NCBI RefSeq assembly: GCF_002079055.1
Contig: NC_047498.1
Coordinates: forward strand, 372,001-436,000
DNA length: 64,000 nucleotides
Source of the DNA: Saccharomyces paradoxus
Lineage: Eukaryota > Ascomycota > Saccharomycetes > Saccharomycetales > Saccharomycetaceae
Direction: 5' to 3'
Below are positions 56,751 to 64,000 of this stretch, in pieces (the stretch's first letter is position 1; the number at the start of each line of letters is the position of its first letter). The notes below the pieces were generated by a model. The model made no database searches and was not told the DNA's origin. It saw only the letters and a program-made list of their open reading frames with translations. The translations under genes were made by a program, and so were the position numbers.

Positions 56751-56984
56751 TAATGTTTTTTTAATTGGGCTGATAGATACAAAATTAGAGGAAGGAAGAT
56801 AAATATTATTACTATTATCCGACTAGAATATGTGTCGAGTATTTACTTACCTAAATAGCCAAAAAGTAAAAAAATGCGTATCAAAATGAATAAAACCTAA
56901 AATTATCAAGGAATGAATAACAACCTGTTTTTTTATGAGTAACGAAAGGGTAAATTAAAATCAAAATATATGGATGGCAGAAGT

Positions 56985-59177
56985 TCAGCATAAGTCATAA
57001 CTAGAAAAACTTCTTCTTGCCCATGAATTAATATTCCACCTCATAATGCCGTAATCGGTACCTATAATCAAAGAGCTCCCATTTCTGTCTTCAACCCAAT
57101 CAATACCTGATATATTGTTTTCCTCTAAGAATTCATTACTTTCTTGAGTTGTAATCACCGGCCTTCTCAAAAAATTTGATGTGCCTCTATTACTCCTACT
57201 ATTAGTAGTGAAATTGTCATTATCTGACGGTAAGTCTGGTGTTGAAGGTGGTCTGAGAAAACTTTCAAAAGCTCTTGCTGAAAGACCATGATAATCTGAA
57301 GAAACACGATATGTTGAGTGAACATCATTGTAAGCCTCATAATACTCATCATCTTCAAAAACATCATTGTTAGCTTGCTGGTGAGAAAGAATTAATGGGT
57401 CAATTAAATTTTGAGGTGCAGAATTTGACGACGAAGTTGCGGTAGAATCAGTAGCAGGAGAGCCGAGTCTTGTGTTGGCATCGTTATTGGAAGAATCAGC
57501 AGTTGGTGCCGAGGTCGATACTCTTCTTACCCTAAATGAACATCGTCTCTTGTATGGATGAGACATATCACTTGATGAATTACTTTGTGAAGAAAAGAGG
57601 ACTGATTCGTTACTAATTTTATCCATGACTTTCGGAAAAGGTAGAATTTGCGGTTCCAAATACTTTTTTGGGATCCTTTGGGCCATAGTAATCCATGGTT
57701 CTGTTGATACATTCGGCAAAGAAGGCAATGAAAACCTTCTTCTCGATAAAGAACGGTAATCCGCCTCTTGGAATTCATTTTTGCTATCGTTACCATCATT
57801 TCCGTTGTTACTATTCGTAGTGAATTTCGGATTTGTATTATGCTTCTGTTCGTTTATATATTCCATATTAACTTTGTCAGGAATCACAATAACTTGGTGG
57901 TTAACATAGTTTCTTGTATCTACAACGTGTACTCTGCCTTGGTGTTCAGAAATGAATAATAAATCATCTAGGCCATAACTGAACCTACAGACTCTAAATG
58001 CGCCGTTATGAGAATGTGGTCTAGTTGAACTAATTTCTGCCATGGGAGTAGCCATATTTCTGATATCATAAACTGCGCAAGTACCATTTTGGAATACTGT
58101 TGCAAATTGCAAGTCGTTCTCGGAAAAGCAGTTATAAAACCCATGGTCTGAATTTGGCGCTTCATATATGTTTTCAGTATATTCTGATTCATCAGGCAAT
58201 GCAAATCGTGGTATCCGTCTAAAGCGATGGGCAGAACTACCCCAAGTAGGATGGTTGTCATAATGTAAGGAAAATTGGTTGGTTAATTCATTTTGGTTGT
58301 AAACAGCAAATTTATTGGAATCACCAGACACCACCATCATTTGACCATCATGTGACAAGGAAGCGTTGTTCAAAGGGAACTTTAAATCCGCATAACGCTT
58401 CACTAGTGTTACATCCCTGTTACTCACGTCGCATTGATAAAGATGACCATCATTATTACAAGCGAAAAGATCAAACTGCGTAGAAGCCCTGTCATAAAGT
58501 GTGACACAGTTATTAATAAACTGGCCCAAGGTAAACGTCATCATCGTTTCAGTTTCTTGATTATAGAACTCCACAATACCTTTCCAGATATTAGGATTCG
58601 AATAATGTGAGTTTATCGGGAAACTAATGTTTTTGGAAATGTTAATCGGTTGAGAAGGCGGAGGTAACGCAATATTTGCATCTTGAGCTAAACGGTTCCA
58701 ATTAGAAGGAAACCCCTTATCATCAGAACCGATGAGGCCACCACAAACAGTCAGCCCATTTAATTCAGTGAAACATCTTGGCTTGAAGTTGAACTCTACC
58801 AGTTTCTCGGAAGGAACATGTAAATTTCTGGAAATAAACGAGCCTGTTGCCTTGGATCCCCTTGTAGACGCCCTTTCATTGGAGTTTTTACCACTGTTGC
58901 TTGGTTGAATAGAATTATGTCGCCTTACTGGCGACCTCAACGCGGAAGAATCCGTATCTAGTACTCTTATCGAATGATCGTAGATATAGTACAGTTTGCT
59001 CTGATTCATTGATCCCGGTTTGATACAATCCCGTAATTGCCAATGGTTTATGGAAACCTTAGCATCGTAGAGTTCCAAAGCAGGCATCATATAATTTTGG
59101 TAGACCTTATCAGACCCAGTGTTTAACCGTTCATCTTGCAGCGCCTCCTTAGATTGCCCCGTGCCATCAATGGTCAT
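56985..59177 (-). CDS. GID11: Gid11 (YLR149C), WD40 substrate receptor of the GID ubiquitin ligase
   Basis: Gid11 is a stress-induced substrate receptor of the GID/CTLH ubiquitin ligase and recognises N-terminal threonine-type degrons. The 730 residues equal the S. cerevisiae length. The protein reads as a WD40-type propeller: segments such as FDLFACNNDGHLYQCDV, ATVFQNGTCAVYDIRNM and FISEHQGRVHVVDTRNY form blades, and the last blade IIGTDYGIMRWNINSW is at the C-terminus. Long disordered inserts, rich in Asn and Ser, lie at about 85-115 and 460-650. The role is from knowledge of the orthologue. It is divergent from STM1. Confidence 0.93.
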   Translation of the reverse strand: MTIDGTGQSKEALQDERLNTGSDKVYQNYMMPALELYDAKVSINHWQLRDCIKPGSMNQSKLYYIYDHSIRVLDTDSSALRSPVRRHNSIQPSNSGKNSNERASTRGSKATGSFISRNLHVPSEKLVEFNFKPRCFTELNGLTVCGGLIGSDDKGFPSNWNRLAQDANIALPPPSQPINISKNISFPINSHYSNPNIWKGIVEFYNQETETMMTFTLGQFINNCVTLYDRASTQFDLFACNNDGHLYQCDVSNRDVTLVKRYADLKFPLNNASLSHDGQMMVVSGDSNKFAVYNQNELTNQFSLHYDNHPTWGSSAHRFRRIPRFALPDESEYTENIYEAPNSDHGFYNCFSENDLQFATVFQNGTCAVYDIRNMATPMAEISSTRPHSHNGAFRVCRFSYGLDDLLFISEHQGRVHVVDTRNYVNHQVIVIPDKVNMEYINEQKHNTNPKFTTNSNNGNDGNDSKNEFQEADYRSLSRRRFSLPSLPNVSTEPWITMAQRIPKKYLEPQILPFPKVMDKISNESVLFSSQSNSSSDMSHPYKRRCSFRVRRVSTSAPTADSSNNDANTRLGSPATDSTATSSSNSAPQNLIDPLILSHQQANNDVFEDDEYYEAYNDVHSTYRVSSDYHGLSARAFESFLRPPSTPDLPSDNDNFTTNSRSNRGTSNFLRRPVITTQESNEFLEENNISGIDWVEDRNGSSLIIGTDYGIMRWNINSWARRSFSSYDLC

Positions 59178-59822
59178 TCTTTAAGACGTATACTTTGTAT
59201 GTTATTGCTGTTTTTCTTCCACTCAACTCGATCTTGCTTATTGTTGCTTAATCAGCAAAAGTTTCGTAGCTATAATAAAATCGTAATACACATTTAATCC
59301 AGAGTTTTCCTCCTCCTCACTATCTGATCATCATCCCCTTATTGCCTCAGAAAAAAAGAGCTTACTCCGCTTTAAAGCCGCTCATTATCACGTGATACCA
59401 ATTATCAGCCGTTCAAAATGTGGCGCTATCATGACTATCATATTAAGCGGGTAACATATACGTTTAGAATGATAAAAAAGTGAAATTATTGGAATGGAAA
59501 GTGTTCCCAAAAGTTCGCACCAACGCAAAAAGAAATTTTTTTTCAATTTGATATCATCGTTGCGTAGACGAAGCCCTAACTGAGTAAAGAAATTATATAG
59601 TATTTTCCTTGTAATATTTGATTTTGAGTTGATATCCCCTTTGCTCTTCTTTCTTCCTTGGCTTGTTTCACTTGTTTGCTTGCTTCATCATAGAAATTTT
59701 TTTCTTTCTGCTTCATAGTTTTAAATTAGAAGTTATCTCTTTGCAAATTTCTCTTCCCCCACAGAATTCTTTTAGAGGTGAAGTAGAAATAAACCAAGAA
59801 AGCATACACATTTTTATTCTCA
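59178..59822. promoter_or_regulatory. GID11-STM1 divergent promoter with Cbf1 and Reb1 sites
   Basis: This 645-base spacer holds TCACGTGA (59388-59395), a palindromic E-box for Cbf1, and CGGGTAA (59448-59454), the core of a Reb1 site. T-rich tracts fill the STM1 side (59630-59720). General regulatory factors such as Reb1 often set nucleosome-free regions in promoters of highly expressed translation genes, which fits STM1. I do not see a good Rap1 site. Confidence 0.6.
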
Positions 59823-60659
59823 ATGTCCAACCCATTTGATTTGTTAGGTAACGACGTCGAAGACGCTGACGTTGTGGTTTTGCCACCAAAGGAAATCGTC
59901 AAGAGCAACACTTCCTCCAAGAAAGCTGACGTCCCACCTCCATCCGCTGACCCATCTAAGGCCAGAAAGAACAGACCAAGACCTTCCGGTAATGAGGGTG
60001 CTATCAGAGACAAGACCGCTGGTAGAAGAAACAACAAATCAAAGGACGTCACTGACTCTGCCGCAACCAAGAAGTCCAACACTAGAAAGGCCACTGACCG
60101 TCACTCTAGAACTGGTAAGACTGACACCAAGAAGAAGGTTAACCAAGGTTGGGGTGATGACAAGAAGGAATTGAGCGCTGAAAAGGAAGCCCAAGCCGAC
60201 GCTGCTGCTGAAATTGCCGAAGACGCCGAAGAAGCTGAAGACGCTGGTAAGCAAAAGACCACTCAATTGTCTTTGCAAGACTACTTGAACCAACAAGCTA
60301 ACAACCAATTCAACAAGGTTCCAGAAGCTAAGAAGGTTGAATTAGACGCTGAAAGAATTGAAGCTGCTGAAAAGGAAGCTTACGCTCCAGCCACCAAGGT
60401 CAAGAACGTTAAATCCAAGCAATTGAAGACCAAGGAGTATTTGGAATTTGATGCCACTTTTGTTGAATCCAACACCAGAAAGAACTTTGGTGACAGAAAC
60501 AACAACAACAACAACAACAACAACAGAAACAACTTCAACAACCGTCGTGGTGGTAGAGGCGCTAGAAAGGGTAACAACACTGCTAACACTGCTAACTCTG
60601 CTAATACCGTTCAAAAGAACCGTAACATTGACGTTTCTAACTTGCCATCTTTGGCTTAA
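59823..60659 (+). CDS. STM1: Stm1, ribosome preservation factor (SERBP1 homologue)
   Basis: Stm1 clamps the two subunits of idle 80S ribosomes in starvation and threads through the mRNA channel; it also binds G-quadruplex and telomeric DNA. It has 278 residues, about five more than S. cerevisiae by my memory. The conserved N-terminus MSNPFDLLGNDVEDADVV and the basic, disordered body with the STM1/HABP4 region (RHSRTGKTDTKKKVNQGWG, about 93-111) are clear. Codon bias is strong. Near the C-terminus nine AAC codons (60498-60524) make an Asn run, followed by the RG-rich RRGGRGARKG. The extra length is in this Asn tract. Confidence 0.97.
   Translation: MSNPFDLLGNDVEDADVVVLPPKEIVKSNTSSKKADVPPPSADPSKARKNRPRPSGNEGAIRDKTAGRRNNKSKDVTDSAATKKSNTRKATDRHSRTGKTDTKKKVNQGWGDDKKELSAEKEAQADAAAEIAEDAEEAEDAGKQKTTQLSLQDYLNQQANNQFNKVPEAKKVELDAERIEAAEKEAYAPATKVKNVKSKQLKTKEYLEFDATFVESNTRKNFGDRNNNNNNNNNRNNFNNRRGGRGARKGNNTANTANSANTVQKNRNIDVSNLPSLA
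60498..60524 (+). repeat. AAC trinucleotide repeat in STM1 (nine Asn codons)
   Basis: Nine AAC codons in a row encode polyasparagine just before the RG-rich tail. I recall only three in the S. cerevisiae gene. The run is perfect, so replication slippage is the simplest source. Confidence 0.88.
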
Positions 60660-61082
60660 ACCTTATATATGAATAATTCCAACTGAAAGAATCCAATAAC
60701 AGTGTTCTACTTTCTGTTTCTATTACTATTATTATTTTAATTGGTTATTTACTATATAATTTGCAAGTGAAGATGATGCTGGCAAACCAAAAAATATAAT
60801 TGGGTTGACATCCAATCGAGAATATGACATATCATTTTGTTTTATTTAAGCAATAAAAAATAAATGACTTCTAATTTACTTTTAAATTTTTCTCCTTTCT
60901 TCTCCTTCTGAAATGTGCAAGTGTGTAGTTTTTTTTTTTGGTAAAGGTTTCATAATTGATCATTGATCATTCCTCATTAAAGACCTTTTTTTCCTATTGA
61001 GTAACAATATCTAATAATTCTTTTTCTCATCTTGAATTTCATTAAGAGTATTTTTGGCAAGGCATAATATTACAGCTTATTT
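60660..61082. other. STM1/PCD1 convergent 3' spacer
   Basis: A 423-base A/T-rich spacer between converging genes. It includes a short TGATCATTGATCA palindromic repeat (60957-60969) and T runs near 60929-60939. No gene is visible. Confidence 0.55.
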
Positions 61083-62084
61083 TTACCAAAGGGACCGGCG
61101 CTCTAGCAGGTGTTTCATATAGTATTCAGGAATCACATCGCTATATTTTAACTTCCTGTCACCGTTGATCATACCAACTTCCCATTCACTTCTTCCGCTT
61201 GGTTGCATTTGATTACCATAGTCGTGCAGTCCAACTATTAAATCTTCGTGTCCTAGTTCTCTTTTCAACTTTTCGTTCATTAATCCGTTAGCTATACATG
61301 AAACATCAAATAACATTTTGCATGTCAATCCCCATAAGTCCCTGAATCTGAAAATGGCCCCATCAACGCCGTCTTCGTCTGAACTTGATAAATCTTCTAT
61401 GATTTGCAACCATGGCATTTCGTTTATATTTGCTACATGGAAATGATAATGCATGATCAACCATCTTATTCCACCCCAATTAAGTTTATACTCCTTCCGC
61501 TCAAAATACTCTGCTCGATAATTTTTAACATCTTCATCTCCTTCAGGAAGAAGATGTACGATTAAGTCATTGAGTGGCACAGAGAATAAAGAAGATGTTT
61601 CCCCAGGATTAAGCTTACCAAAAAACTTACAGATGTCTAAGGGAACTTCGTATTTATCCTCACCTTTTTCTAGCTTATCTTTGTAAAGAAAACACACCAT
61701 TGGCTTAACACTCAAAAATGTTCTTGATAGGTAGCATGGCATATCCATAACTAAATTGTCTAGTCTCATTCCGAACTCCTTATGCAAGACCTCGGGATCG
61801 TGTGGTAATCCGATCTCCTCTTCAGCTTCCCTCCTGGCTACGCTTTCAAATGTTTCTTGGATAAAATCAGCCTTACCGCCAGGAAATGAAACATCACCCG
61901 AGAAGCTCCTCAATGTCCTTGAACGTTTAGTTAAAAGCACTCGTAGTTCGCCCTTCATTCCAATGAATAATAGTATTATTACCGCCGAATTCCTTTTAAA
62001 AGGCCATATTGAGCTCCGAGTGTATGGTGTCTTATGAAATTTGTATCTTATCAAGTTCTCTATTAGTTGCTTTGAGCTTAGCAT
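61083..62084 (-). CDS. PCD1: Pcd1, peroxisomal Nudix CoA diphosphatase
   Basis: Pcd1 hydrolyses CoA, preferably oxidised CoA disulfide, and 8-oxo-dGTP, and is assigned to peroxisomes. From the ATG at 62084 it has 333 residues, against 340 in S. cerevisiae. The CoA-specific motif LLTKRSRTLRSFSGDVSFPGG (50-70) runs into the Nudix box, with REAEEEIG at 85-92 supplying the metal ligands. The S. cerevisiae protein starts seven residues earlier (MILSQRR by memory). Here the matching ATG is at 62105 but a TAG follows four codons on, so only the inner ATG can start the enzyme. Catalytic parts look intact. Confidence 0.94.
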   Translation of the reverse strand: MLSSKQLIENLIRYKFHKTPYTRSSIWPFKRNSAVIILLFIGMKGELRVLLTKRSRTLRSFSGDVSFPGGKADFIQETFESVARREAEEEIGLPHDPEVLHKEFGMRLDNLVMDMPCYLSRTFLSVKPMVCFLYKDKLEKGEDKYEVPLDICKFFGKLNPGETSSLFSVPLNDLIVHLLPEGDEDVKNYRAEYFERKEYKLNWGGIRWLIMHYHFHVANINEMPWLQIIEDLSSSDEDGVDGAIFRFRDLWGLTCKMLFDVSCIANGLMNEKLKRELGHEDLIVGLHDYGNQMQPSGRSEWEVGMINGDRKLKYSDVIPEYYMKHLLERRSLW

Positions 62085-62330
62085 CCTCCTCTACTCTAGT
62101 GCCATTGCAACTTCTTTTTTACATATGAAGTTCTCTTCAAATCAACAATACCGTGATCGGACTGCTATAAATAAAACTTACGCGGGTTCCCCACAACCTT
62201 ACCCACAATACCCCAAAAAGAAATACAACGAATAACTAGGCGATTGAAAGATATCACTATCATTGAAAAAGAGAATATGTAAATTTATAATCAGCTACTC
62301 TTGTATATACTTGTAGGCCTACAGAATTAA

Positions 62331-64000
62331 TCAAACCTTTAAATCAACCTTTAAAGTATATGTAACAACAAATGCCACAGTGATGAAAAGAATTGCATAC
62401 TGTATAACAAATAAGACTGACAAACAGTTCATTTGGATATGATCACCACATGCCGGGGTATAAAAGGCTGTGAAATATACTTGAGCAGTAGCACTCGGCA
62501 TGGACCATGTTAATATCATGTCAAATTTTCCTATGCGCGTATCTAGCCAATCGATTGAGTACAATTTATTTACCCATAGGACGCCAATGATGGGAATGAC
62601 GATCAATCGAAAGCATGTCATCAATAATGCGGATTTAATAAATCCGGGTGGCAATGACTGAATTTCTAATCTTGCCAAGGTTCCACCCAGTAATAACAGC
62701 CCCAATGGAACACACGCATTTCCAATATATTCTGTGAAATCCATTAGGAAATTCAGAACGGGTTCTCCGTCAGGCGCCTTATGAACATGAACATATGTTG
62801 TTACGAAGCACGCCTTAACCCAGGGAATTAATGCACAAAAAATGCCTAGTATTGCCCCTAGAGATGCTGGCCTCAGGCAGTTTATGATGAAGTACTGTAA
62901 CCATTTAAGATTGTGTTTTTCTAGAAACACAGAGAGGCCGCGCTTCTCATTACTATAACCGCTAGTACAATTTTCTTCTTCTGTAGAATTTCTGTCGGTA
63001 GTATCAGTGCACACATTACCAATACTTGCATTCCTGCTTCCAACTTCTTCAGTCAAGGAGAGTGGCCTTGATAAATCTAATTCTCCTTGTCTTATTTTTT
63101 CGGCAGCACTGTATTTTGAAATCAATTCACTCATATCTGCTTTCCTTTTCCTTATAGTACTTCTGCCACCGCTATTTTTTGATATAAGACTGTATGAGAA
63201 GGAATTGTCATCCATTCGCGAGAACTCCAAGGCACCTGGACTTGAATAAGTTGAGGAAACCCTATATATTTCAGCATGTGGAAGATCATTTTCAACTTTA
63301 AAGGCTGCACCAATCGATCCTCGAAGAGTTGACCCTTTATAAGGTTTGATGTGGCCAGTAAAATCTTCGCAATATGCCCGTGGTGTCATTTCATTTGTAG
63401 TGATAGAGTTACAAGACAAATCGCTATTATTTCTCGTATCCTCCGATTGATAGGTATTTGTAGGACGTGCGATATTTGGTAACTTTGTCAGTCCAGTAGG
63501 TTTGTAATCATCGTTGGCGGGGCTTGCTGACGGAGTAATATTCTCGCTATCTGATTCTTCTGTATCTCTAAAATCAAGCCCGACCACTCTCCACATTCCA
63601 AAATTCATCATTAGGAAACTTTGAATGAATAGAAAGATACACGAATAAGCAACTCCTTTATCAGCTTCATCGGCAGTAAAGATAGAGCCATTTCCCATGC
63701 TCTGAATATAAGCAATAGGTAAATCTGATATATTTGGGAAGAAACCGGCAAATATGAGGCCCCAGAAGAACTTTTTAGGTACAGTTGTAGCAAATGTAGT
63801 AAATAAGGCGCCGGTGGCACCTAGAACAAACAAAATGAAGGCAGAAAGTATGATCACTCCAATCTCCTTGATATCCCTCCATGAAATATTGGATACAATT
63901 TTGTTAAAGGTCAAACAAGGCAAAATAGCATTAACAACCATATTTGATATGCCTTTAGCATTTTCCATAGAAACAATATCGAACTTAGCTAGCAAATAGC
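62331..64000 (-). CDS. YLR152C, auxin-efflux-carrier-like membrane protein, 5' end cut off
   Basis: This is a membrane protein of the PIN/auxin efflux carrier (AEC) family with unknown substrate; S. cerevisiae YLR152C has 576 residues. The frame stays open to the right edge of the window, with about 556 residues visible, so about 20 N-terminal residues lie outside. Hydrophobic helices form two bundles (N-terminal to about 140 and C-terminal from about 370), joined by a long serine-rich loop. Family blocks are NISDLPIAYIQSMGNGSIF near 90 and YIGNACVPLGLLLLGGTLARL near 435. It lies next to PCD1 on the same strand, with 246 bases between. Confidence 0.92.
   Translation of the reverse strand, partial: YLLAKFDIVSMENAKGISNMVVNAILPCLTFNKIVSNISWRDIKEIGVIILSAFILFVLGATGALFTTFATTVPKKFFWGLIFAGFFPNISDLPIAYIQSMGNGSIFTADEADKGVAYSCIFLFIQSFLMMNFGMWRVVGLDFRDTEESDSENITPSASPANDDYKPTGLTKLPNIARPTNTYQSEDTRNNSDLSCNSITTNEMTPRAYCEDFTGHIKPYKGSTLRGSIGAAFKVENDLPHAEIYRVSSTYSSPGALEFSRMDDNSFSYSLISKNSGGRSTIRKRKADMSELISKYSAAEKIRQGELDLSRPLSLTEEVGSRNASIGNVCTDTTDRNSTEEENCTSGYSNEKRGLSVFLEKHNLKWLQYFIINCLRPASLGAILGIFCALIPWVKACFVTTYVHVHKAPDGEPVLNFLMDFTEYIGNACVPLGLLLLGGTLARLEIQSLPPGFIKSALLMTCFRLIVIPIIGVLWVNKLYSIDWLDTRIGKFDMILTWSMPSATAQVYFTAFYTPACGDHIQMNCLSVLFVIQYAILFITVAFVVTYTLKVDLKV

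Noticed and set aside
1-64000. CRISPR arrays, operons, riboswitches or bacterial-type elements
   Set aside because: The window is yeast chromosomal DNA with monocistronic genes; no array of spaced repeats or such RNA element is visible.

Overview
The window is nuclear DNA of a Saccharomyces sensu stricto yeast. It carries the complete gene order that S. cerevisiae has on the right arm of chromosome XII, from MSL5 (YLR116W) to YLR152C, with no rearrangement that I can see. The genes are intron-poor, short intergenic spacers separate them, and PDC5 and STM1 show strong yeast codon bias. The proteins are close to, but not identical with, the S. cerevisiae sequences I remember (about nine differences in 563 residues of Pdc5, about 6% in Pep3). 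I therefore take it to be a sister species such as S. paradoxus, S. mikatae or a close relative; I cannot settle which one by eye.

Layout. 1-5.2 kb: MSL5 (5' end cut off) and CLF1, two splicing factors facing each other, then the thioesterase TML25 and the ESCRT-I gene SRN2. 5.5-9.3 kb: the tandem yapsin genes YPS1 and YPS3. 9.3-14 kb: an unusually gene-poor stretch with only YLR125W. 14-29.5 kb: YLR126C, APC2, DCN1 (its first exon is only the start codon), DIP2, ZRT2, ACE2, USB1 and CKI1. 30-40.6 kb: PDC5, SLX4, CTH2/TIS11, RKM5 and NHA1. 40.7-48.7 kb: SLS1, RRN5, PUT1, an old solo delta LTR upstream of a tRNA-Asp gene, and DPH6. 49-64 kb: ACF2, RMP1, SPE4, the small gene YLR146W-A, SMD3, PEP3, GID11, STM1, PCD1 and YLR152C (cut by the window end).

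There is no operon logic, but several genes share processes. MSL5, CLF1, USB1 and SMD3 all serve pre-mRNA splicing. DIP2, RMP1 and RRN5 serve ribosome production, and RKM5, STM1 and DPH6 act on ribosomes or translation. APC2, DCN1 and GID11 serve ubiquitin or NEDD8 ligases. Regulatory sites fit known circuits: paired Put3 sites (PUT1), Zap1 sites (ZRT2), Aft1 sites and an AU-rich element (CTH2), a Rlm1 site (YPS1), a UASINO (CKI1) and a PAC/RRPE pair (DIP2).

I found no new biological system. The best leads are small lineage differences: a PCD1 start region where an upstream ATG now opens a four-codon ORF, expanded amino-acid repeats in YLR125W, STM1 and RRN5, a cluster of E-boxes inside RRN5, and a paired repeat upstream of PDC5.
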